This document shows positions 50,832-58,875 of a DNA stretch of 64,000 bases, one piece after another. Under the pieces are notes generated by a model. That model was not told the origin of the DNA, did no database searches, and saw only the letters and a program-made list of their open reading frames with translations. The DNA comes from Tridacna crocea (lineage: Eukaryota > Mollusca > Bivalvia > Cardiida > Cardiidae). Each line of letters opens with the position of its first letter. The first letter of the stretch is position 1. The stretch is taken from NCBI GenBank assembly GCA_943736015.1, contig OX031063.1, forward strand, positions 36,920,172 through 36,984,171, written 5' to 3'. A program made the position numbers and the translations under genes.

Positions 50832-51020
50832 CTCTTTACAAGATGACTAAATTTTAGACTGATCCAAAAGCGGAAGCATTTGCAAATAACAAAATCAGTG
50901 TGTCTAACAGGATGAAATTTTCCTCTAAAAGAATTACCAACATTTTCTCCCTTTCACACATCTTATACAAAAGTCTTCTTCCATGTGTTTGTTAAAACTC
51001 TGAATTATGTGGAACAGTAT
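50828..51020 (-). mobile_element. TTAA-hairpin MITE, third of a tandem triplet, left arm lost
   Basis: Head TTAACTCTTTACAAGATGAC; the core keeps only CATTTTCTCCCTTTCACAC. Confidence 0.65.
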
Positions 51021-51058
51021 GGTTACCTGCCCTTCTGTATAGGTTCCCCTTTTGATAG

Positions 51059-51304
51059 TTAATCCTTTACCACACAATGACTACTTTTCTACTTTTAACA
51101 CCCCCTGAAAAAGAAGGCTTTTGAAAACACTGTAAGAAAAGGAGAAAATGCTGGTAACCAGCATTTTCTCCTTTTCTCACATTGTTTTCTACCCTATCAA
51201 AGAAAAATCATTTCATATTAGCCATGTTAAAACTGATATCTACAAAATTAATGTGTTTGCTTTTGATTTTGACAGGTCTAAATTTTTGATGTGTGGTAAA
51301 GGGT
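51059..51304 (+). mobile_element. TTAA-hairpin MITE with a short internal duplication
   Basis: CTACTTTT is repeated near the left end (ACTACTTTTCTACTTTTAAC), making the copy longer than usual. Confidence 0.78.
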
Positions 51305-51321
51305 AAACAACTTGTTTCAGT

Positions 51322-51545
51322 TTAACTCTTTACCAAATGACAAAATTTTGGACTGGTCCAAATTGAAAGCACTTGCAGACAACAAAGTAAACGTAACTCA
51401 AAAACTGAAATTTGTTTTGAGCTCGATAGAAAACACTCTGGAAAAAGGGGAAAATGCTGGTTACCAGCATTTTCTCCTTTTTCCACAATGTTTTCAAATG
51501 TCTTCTATCTCAGGGTTGTTAAAAGTTGGGACTGTTTTATTTTAA
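51322..51545 (-). mobile_element. TTAA-hairpin MITE, subfamily IV
   Basis: Arms GGAAAAAGG / CCTTTTTCC carry a matched change. Right end degraded at GACTGTTTTA. Confidence 0.75.
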
Positions 51546-51559
51546 ATTAACTTAGAAAC

Positions 51560-51835
51560 AGGTTCTGGCAACATATACTAATCGCTCTCAAGTCTGCTTC
51601 CTGGAAATTTCACCAGTATCTGCGCTGAATATGTGTCGTGTCCGTGGTCGTGAGGTAGAGCGTCGGCTTCATAACCTAAAGGTCCCGAGTTCGATACTCG
51701 GGAGCGGATATCAACTTTGGGATTTTTCACTGGCCCAGGAATTCGGCTCGAGTACTGGTGTAGTTCCCAGGAAGCAGAATCGAGAGAGAGTATAAGTTGT
51801 AAGAACTTGTTTCTCAATCCATGTAAACTGAATAT
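51560..51835 (+). repeat. tRNA-headed SINE with inverted flanks
   Basis: A tRNA-like head at about 51640-51712 has acceptor-like arms GTGTCCG/CGGATAT, anticodon loop TTCATAA (CAT) and a good T arm CCGAG/CTCGG with TTCGATA. The anticodon stem is mispaired, so it is not a functional tRNA. Outer parts form an inverted pair (CTGCTTCCTGG / CCAGGAAGCAG). Confidence 0.7.
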
Positions 51836-51844
51836 GTAAGCCAA

Positions 51845-51925
51845 TGAAAGGTCCCAAAGTTGACATCAGATCCCAGAAATTGAACTCAGGATCCTTGGTT
51901 ACCAGGATGACACTCTACCTTACAG
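51845..51925 (-). repeat. tRNA-like SINE head fragment
   Basis: Minus strand reads GTAAGGTAGAGTGTCATCCTG then a B-box-like GATCCTGAGTTCAAT. Confidence 0.5.
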
Positions 51926-52172
51926 ATACCAAAGTGTTTCAGTTTGAATTGAATATCTTCAGTAACGACAGAGATTCCTGTAATTGCTTTGAAATACTAT
52001 TTCCTACTGTAACATATGTTTAGGTTAGAGTTTATGTAGTAAAGATAAAAACCAAAAGAAATAAACAGGATTGTAAATTATACTCGACCTAACATAGTGC
52101 TTTAAGATTTATCTTCAAACACTAATACAGCATCTTGACCCAAGATAATCCATAAATTCATACCATGTTACT

Positions 52173-52385
52173 GATAACCCCTTTGCCATAGAAACTCGAG
52201 TTTTCATGATCCTAAGGAAGAAGCCTTTCGAAAACATTATGGGAAAAGGAGAAAATGCTGGTAACCAGCATTTTCTCCTTTTCCCACCATGTTTTCTACC
52301 CTTCCCAAAACAAATTTCAGTTTTCAAGTGACCTTAATTTTGTAGTCTGCAAATTCTTCCACTTTGATCCAGTCTAAAATTATGG
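52173..52385 (+). mobile_element. TTAA-hairpin MITE, both termini worn
   Basis: ACCCCTTTGCCATAGAAAC start and no right TTAA. Core intact with CATTATGGG / CCCACCATG. Confidence 0.7.
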
Positions 52386-53900
52386 GTTATTCCATCAAGT
52401 ATGATTTTTTAAGTACAGTATATGATGATATTCTTATAACAGTGAGCTTTGTGGCAATTTCCATGATAGAAGACTTTGGGTAAGGATAGTGATCAAATTT
52501 TTCCTAGAAAGAGCTTATAGATGTGTAAGATACAATATATTCCAGATGGAAAATTGATAAGCACAGAGGAATATAGTTCATGAATCATATTACCTGCCTG
52601 TGCAACCAACAAATGCATTATAGCTTATCCTTTTTGATTAGTTTATAAAGTAGTACAAGCATCACAGATAGCAGGTAACATAAATCAATAATGATGCATC
52701 CTTTACGGATTTGTAATTTGATAAAATTTAGGTTCTCTTTATTGAAACTGAAAGCTACATGATAAGTGGCTTACCAAATTTGAAAAAAGGCTTCTTATCA
52801 CAGTCCTTGACATGTCTCTCGACAATTTATAAAGAACTTTGATATTAATAAAGTAGGTATCAAGACAGTTCCCCGACAAGACAGTTCCCCGACACAAGTT
52901 TTCGAAACACTTCCCAGACATATTTGAAGACGGTTCACCGACACTTTTGTTTCATGAAAAAATGACACAGATAACTGTCCCCAAAGGCCATGTTACTTTT
53001 TGACTGGTCACCTTTTGGTACTGAGACGATCAAGACAAAACCAGTTGAAAGTTCCGCTCAGATTTTGTACTCTCATAATTTCTCAAACCGAGCACAAAAC
53101 TAGGATTTAAACATACCTGTTGCTTGTGTATTTAATAATCCATCGTTTGAAATACAAATATTTTCAATTTAAATGCTAAACATAAAAGAAAACAGTGCAT
53201 TTCATATGTTACTTGAGTTATTTACAATCCCAAAAACACTCAAAATGGTCCTTACACACGATAAATCTTGTCAGTGTTTTTTCCAAGATTTACGTGTTAT
53301 AAACGACTTCTACAAGCTTTTTAGGTAATACAAGGTTTAATCATTTGTCTTTGGTCATGTTAGTTACTTCATTTTAATTACATTTCTCTGCAATACAGAT
53401 TAAACTGATGACACACTAAGGCAGTATAGCGCTTTATCTTTGCTATTGGAAAATCTATGATGGACTTGGGACCGTACAGTGCACAATAAATGTCCAAATA
53501 TGAAAAAAAAATCACCGTAGCATTTCATTATTAAGACTAATGACCTTTTATTCTCTAGAATGTACACAACTATGATTGATAATCACGAGAAATTAGAAAT
53601 ATTATAATTCCCATGCACCCTTATAATTTTACATCAAATAGACATTTTACAACCTTAAAGTTAAACTAGTTAAAGATACAAAGTTCGAATCAATGTCCTT
53701 TTGCCAACTGTGTAGATCAAGATCAGACGCAAAAAAAAACGTGCAATCTGATTTTTGGTCTACAATGCCCGATTAATTGGGGACGATTTCATCCGGGGTT
53801 GTGGGGAGAATTTTCCCGCAGCCTTTAAAATTGATTTTCAGAAGACGGAATTATAGAGCTTATAAGACTCTTAACATAATCAATTTTGAGAATTAACTTA
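52386..53900. other. Upstream/5' intron of WDR17
   Basis: Mostly unique AT-rich sequence. About 52790-52960 is a degenerate tandem of GACAGTTCCCCGACA units, the reverse of the 2017-2165 repeat. A fragment of the second TTAA-hairpin family lies at about 53690-53850 (AGATCAAGATCAGACGC ... GCAATCTGATTT). No coding exon was found. Confidence 0.5.
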
Positions 53901-53901
53901 C

Positions 53902-53920
53902 CTACTGCTTTCGTGACTTT
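53902..53920 (-). other. WDR17: Candidate 19-nt WDR17 5' UTR microexon
   Basis: Minus strand reads TTTTTTACAG, then 19 bases from AAAGTCACG to GCAGTAG, then GTAAGTTAAT. Both splice sites are strong. It would sit between the first exon and 49435. Prediction only. Confidence 0.4.
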
Positions 53921-53963
53921 CTGTAAAAAAAAAATACGGTCTACAGAACAAATAAATACCTAC

Positions 53964-54005
53964 CTTCATTAAAGACGACATCTGAGATACACTTGTTTAC
54001 ATCGT
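53964..54005 (-). other. WDR17: Candidate WDR17 first exon (non-coding)
   Basis: A strong donor AATGAAG|GTAGGTATT on the minus strand. The 5' end is not defined; about 54005 is a guess from the E-box just upstream. Confidence 0.4.
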
Positions 54006-54012
54006 ACAATTA

Positions 54013-54020
54013 TCACGTGA
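54013..54020. promoter_or_regulatory. E-box TCACGTGA
   Basis: Palindromic USF/MITF/bHLH-type site about 50 bases upstream of the candidate WDR17 first donor. Plausible promoter element. Confidence 0.35.
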
Positions 54021-54520
54021 CCAAACATTTCGGTACCTCGACACCGTTCAGGCTCGTTTGTTTCCAATAAAAAGAACTCTTTTAATCAAAGAACTGAAAG
54101 TACAGAAAGCGGTCCCTTTCATTTGTTAAATTTAAGTGAGGTTTGTGTCGCTGGGTTTCCTTATCATTTGTATTTTTGAAGGTGCATTATTTTAGATGTG
54201 TTTTTTTTCCTGGGACTTATTGTATCTATAATTGAACTGATTATAATTTGGCGAAATATCAATTTTATTTTGTCCACAGAAAAATATAATCGAAAAAAGA
54301 AGATCGTGAGGATTGCAATTTGAAAATCATCATGAATAAATAGCATTGCAAGATAATGCCATTTTCTATACCATATCCAAAAGCATATATAGTTTTAAGC
54401 GAATGGCAACAGAAACACTTTTGTGCCAGTTCTACTTTTCTGTCATTTCAAAAACAGTACTTAATCTAGAAGATCATGTCATACTTTCCTGTTGAATGAC
54501 ATTATTTCTGAAGTCAGGAG

Positions 54521-56054
54521 GGGTCCTACTAAATACCACAAAGACACCCTAAATACCACAAAGACACACAAAGACGCACAAAGACACACAAAGACACCAC
54601 AAAGACGCACAAAGCACCACAAAGACACACAAAGACACCACAAAGACGTTAAAGCATGAAAAAAAAAAAAAAGAGTTCGTTTTTTTTTTTTAGTTGTTTG
54701 CATTATGCTCGGATGGAAAAAAATATAAATCATGCAAATCACACCTAGGTGGGTTAGGGCATCCGCAGGGTCAGGCGGATCCATATTTTTCTTGTTCTGC
54801 TGTTTCTTATACGTGTATACCAAATATTTTCTCTAGTTAAACACCATGATGAATGATTGATGATGATTATGATGATGAGCTTGAAAACCTTCTATAAAGT
54901 TCAATTTTGCATATTCAAAGGCAAAGTTGACAATTTATCATTGGCCGTTTTCTTTTCGTCTTATTCTGCACTGCAAAATTGTAAGGCTATTTACAAAACG
55001 ACAAAATTATCAGACTTCTACAGACTCAAAGTTGGAGACGACCAATCAAGTATTGCTGAAATCATGAAATTAGTATGTGAATGATAGAGAACATTGTGAA
55101 GAAAGGAGAAAATGCTGGTAACCAGAATTTTCTATTTTTTTTCCATATTGTTTTCAAAGGCTGTCTTTGTCAAAGGATCGTTTAAACCCTGAATTGTGTG
55201 GTAAAGGGTTAAAAGTACCGAACGTTCCTTTGGTTACTGTATTTTTCTTGAACATTTCTCCATTCGTGTTATTTGTAAACGGGAGTAATAAAAAATTAAG
55301 ATGAGAAAATGAAGGCAGTTGTCGGTTACTCGTGAAAAATGTGCACTGAATATTGAAGGGCGTCTTAGTCTGTATAGGAAAGGGTTGTTCATAGAATGTA
55401 TTCCTTTATCAGAAATTGGATCTATCACGAATATATAAATAATACAAAACAAGAATTAAACATGTTACTCGTCTTCAATGTTTACTTTTTACAGATTCCC
55501 ACTAAACGTTCCATTATATACCAACATGCCTCTCTTTCATTGAGACTCAATAAATGTAAAATTTAATTTTGTATTATTCTCTTTCATCTTGAACCTTACA
55601 AATCAGTCATTATATTACAATAAATTGTCAAACTGTTAGCCATACGAAATGAGACTGTCCCGTGTCCAGTTAATTATGGTCAAAGAACAAACTATGTCAT
55701 TAACTACAATTTACTAATAAAAATTTTTTTTTACGGTGCCGACTTCATAAAGGGCATCAAAAGACAAGGCTTTTAAATTACCAGAGATTAAATGAATAAC
55801 AGGAAAATAAGTTGCAGGAAATGATCCGGCGGATGCTCGGACCTACATGTCTGTCTGCGCTAGTTTGTCATTTGTTTAACCTAGCATAATGCAAACAGCT
55901 CAAAAACTATATTTTTAGTGTTATTATATCTTTTGGTGTCTTTGTGTGTCTTTGTGCGTCTTTGTGGTGTCTTTGTGCGTCTTTGTGTGTCTTTGTGGTG
56001 TCTTTGTGTGTCTTTGTGGTGTTTAGGGTGTCTTTGTGGTACTTAGTAGGACCG
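54521..56054. mobile_element. 1,534-bp TIR element with tandem-repeat termini
   Basis: An 8-bp target duplication GTCAGGAG flanks it (54513-54520, 56055-56062). TIRs start GGGTCCTACTAAATACC / CGGTCCTACTAAGTACC and continue as tandem CACAAAGACAC units for about 120 bases each (54540-54655 and 55930-56045). The interior has an ATG-rich microsatellite (54846-54880) and one hairpin MITE. 8-bp duplication suggests hAT or a P-like group. No transposase ORF is seen. Confidence 0.8.
54983..55212 (-). mobile_element. TTAA-hairpin MITE nested in the 1.5-kb element
   Basis: Right end GGTAAAGGGTTAA is clear. Tip GCTGGTAACCAGA has central A in minus flanks. Nesting shows it inserted after the larger element. 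Confidence 0.7.
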
Positions 56055-56062
56055 GTCAGGAG

Positions 56063-56714
56063 TTTAATCCGTGACGTCATGATTATATCTTTAGATATAT
56101 TGCGACGTTGCATCGAAATATTTAATCAAAATTGAAATGTCTGTTCTTTAAAGAAAGAGCCTTTTCTTGCGGAATTTATTTTTATAAATATATAAATCTA
56201 CTTGTAACTGATAGGGTGCAGAAAGATGCCCAAATTTTGATTTTGATCATTCAGTAACAGTGTAGCACTTAACATGGAAACAGAATCGATATCAGAAGCT
56301 AACAATCAAATAATCGATCTATATGCTGTTTTCAGAAGAAGATATATTTTCATTCGTTTGTGTGATTTTTAAGCAAATTTTCGTCATAACTTGAGTTATA
56401 TTGTGGTGGAAAGTACACAGACCTATCCATGCTTCCCTTGAATGTCTATTAGATCTACCATTACTTCGCAGAGCAGTTTTTCCAAGCAACTGGCTTCTTT
56501 TCAAAGTAAATATGAGCAAAACGATGTCCAGTAGCGATTGAGTCCTGTTGTACTAGATTCTCTAGCGGGGGGGGGGGGGGGGGGGGGGGCTGGCCAAAAT
56601 TTGGAATCGATTTAGCAATCCCCTGATTTGAACGCCTGTTGACCACCAGTATTACTGACTGTTTGAGCAAAATACTGAGCTGGCCAGATAACGTTTATAG
56701 AATTAATATAGTAT
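56063..56714. other. Intergenic with a 23-base G run
   Basis: No gene seen. 56567-56589 is an uninterrupted run of 23 G, preceded by TCTAGC and followed by CTGGCC. Confidence 0.5.
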
Positions 56715-56990
56715 TTAACCCTTCACCAAACAATCCCGAGAATTACCGACCTTGGAAAAAAAGCCTTCTTGGAAAAAAAAATATAAACTATATGACCCTT
56801 GGCAAAGGAGCCTTTGAAAACATTGTGCGAAAAGAAGAAAATGGTGGCAAGTAGCACCTTCTCCTTTTCCCACAATTTTTTCTACTCTATCAAAAACAAA
56901 TTCCGCCATTTAGGTCACCTTTATTTTGTTGCCTGCAAATGCTTGGAACAGAGACATAGAAAAAAATGTGACTTTTGGCTTCTGGTAGAG
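56715..56990 (+). mobile_element. TTAA-hairpin MITE with an inserted segment
   Basis: Starts TTAACCCTTCACCAAAC. The segment after CCTTGG is partly repeated (56749-56805), giving a longer copy. Arms GTGCGAAAAGAAG / CTCCTTTTCCCAC. Confidence 0.65.
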
Positions 56991-57009
56991 AGATATGAAT
57001 AAATACGTT

Positions 57010-57105
57010 TAAAAATAGGAGGGCAGCCTTAGGAATTGAACCTACATCCTCACCCATGAGCAGTGTCATAAGACTTGTTGATTTTAAGTTTCATGCTCTA
57101 GAACC
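57010..57105 (-). repeat. tRNA-like SINE head fragment
   Basis: Minus strand has GGATGTAGGTTCAATTCCTA, a B-box, ahead of GGCTGCCC. It runs up to the MITE at 57108. Confidence 0.45.
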
Positions 57106-57107
57106 GC

Positions 57108-57335
57108 TTAACGCATTACCAGACAACATTATTTTAGACTTGTCCAAATCAAAAGCATTTGCAGACGACAAAATAAAAGTGACTGAAATTTTAAAATTTG
57201 TTTTGTGAAGGGTAGAAAACATTGTGGGAAAAGGAGAAAATGCTGGTTACCAGCATTTTCTCCTTTCCTACCATGTTTTTAAAAGGCTTCTTTTCCAGGA
57301 GCGTCAAAAGTAGGGATAATGTGGTAATGGGTTAA
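57108..57335 (-). mobile_element. TTAA-hairpin MITE, subfamily I
   Basis: Complete with TTAA on both sides. Right arm has lost two bases (CTCCTTTCCTACCATG). Confidence 0.85.
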
Positions 57336-57965
57336 TTAGTTAAAATCCCGTATCTACCTCACCACATGGCAGCGTAATTTATTCGATTAGATTCCTAGAA
57401 ATTCGAATCAAACGCTGCTCTGATTGAAACATACAAACGTAAGGTGAGCTGACTAAAATTTCCAAGAAATTCAAAATAATGTTTCACAAAAAAGAGAACA
57501 AATGGCTGGATATATGTTTGATCATATCGAAACATTATACACGCTATTTTGCTAGTTAACGCTCTCTTTATAGAATTGTATACGAGGTTAACCACCCATA
57601 CAATTTAAAATGTTTTTTCGTACCTATGTCTGTTCGTACACAAAGTTGTGACGGTCGGTAGTTTTCGAAGAGGAGTAGCAGATTGTTTCACTTTCTTTCA
57701 AAATTTTTACACACCTTTTATACTTTATTCAATTAGCTCTTTACAGGAAATATTTTATACTGGAATACACTGCAGGAACTAGCAAAACAATTGATTTTAC
57801 GACAATATACATGTAGCATTGTGGTGAAAACCAATTGTGTAAAGAGAAAATATAGGTTATCGGCATTGGTTTGTTCTCCCATAATGGTAACCAATATTAT
57901 AATGTCACAGAATCTCCTCCTGGGTAGAACACTGTTAAAAGGTAGCACATCTTTTTGTTTTCAGA
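57336..57965 (+). other. GEMIN8 upstream region / 5' intron
   Basis: A plus-strand donor AAG|GTGAGCT at 57443/57444 could end a non-coding first exon joining the acceptor at 57965. A decayed hairpin MITE remnant covers about 57735-57900. Nothing else seen. Confidence 0.4.
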
Positions 57966-58875
57966 CTAAAAATGGCAGAGAATGGTGATCTTGAGGCTAT
58001 GACCTCATCTGATCTTGACCTTACATCACAGACGGAGACAGAGGATACAGACACAGGTGACCTAGAGGAGTCTGGCACTACATTCAGCAGTTCTGATGGG
58101 AGTGATTCAACTTTCAGTACAATGTCCAGCTCAAGTACCTCAAAGATGCCCAAAGACAGTCACCCTCCTAACATGAACAGTGTGAGTAGTGCTGATGGGT
58201 CAACATCCACAGGAAATGATGAACCCCCAGACATCGGTAAATCAGATCAAGTCTTCAAGTATCCATCATTGCCTAAAGCTAGTTATGACTTAACTGAGGT
58301 TTCAGAGCTCAGTGATTTTGACTTCTCCTCTGTGTGCTATCAGAACTCTCATTCTAAATCACTGCATGGGGAGGAAAATGTTGGTGTTAGAAATAGAAAG
58401 AGGTTTCAGTTTCCTGATTTTGCAACTATGAAAGGTACTTGGTTTAGACATCCATGTTTCAAAAGATACTGGGATCATTATGGTAGTGTCATGACTTGGT
58501 GCAAGAGACATTATAGTGCATATAATTCCGTTACTAAGAAAAATAACCCTCAAAGTTATGATAGACAATCTCGGCATTCCAATCAGATTTCTGATATGTT
58601 GTCATGGCAACAGCATTACTTAAATTCTTACTGCTTTGGTACAAATCAATTTGCCTGGAAAGGGAACTTTAATAGGAGCAATAGCACTTGCCAGAAGGCT
58701 AAGGCTTCTAAGAAAAAACGGAGGAGGAGGAGGAAAGCAAAGTCAAGGTCATTAGGTCATAGCCAAGGGGATAGTATAGAGGAAGATGCTGATTCAGGGG
58801 AGACATTTGAGATGGAAATAACTGATGAGATGATGGAGTTTTTTAAACAGTCTGAAGAGCACAGACGAATGCGAG
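57966..58875 (+). CDS. GEMIN8: GEMIN8 coding exon 1 (coding from 57972)
   Basis: Residues 1-301 plus one base. Acceptor TTTTGTTTTCAG precedes six UTR bases, so at least one upstream non-coding exon exists. Donor CGA G|GTACTT. The uninterrupted frame and the matched signature support the call. Confidence 0.93.

Noticed and set aside
51640-51712. A functional tRNA-Met gene
   Set aside because: Acceptor and T arms look sound, but the anticodon stem has two mispairs and the sequence sits inside a SINE body.
54479-56135. ORFs rich in CVSLWCF / KTHKDTTKTHKD
   Set aside because: They translate the tandem-repeat TIRs of the 1.5-kb element.
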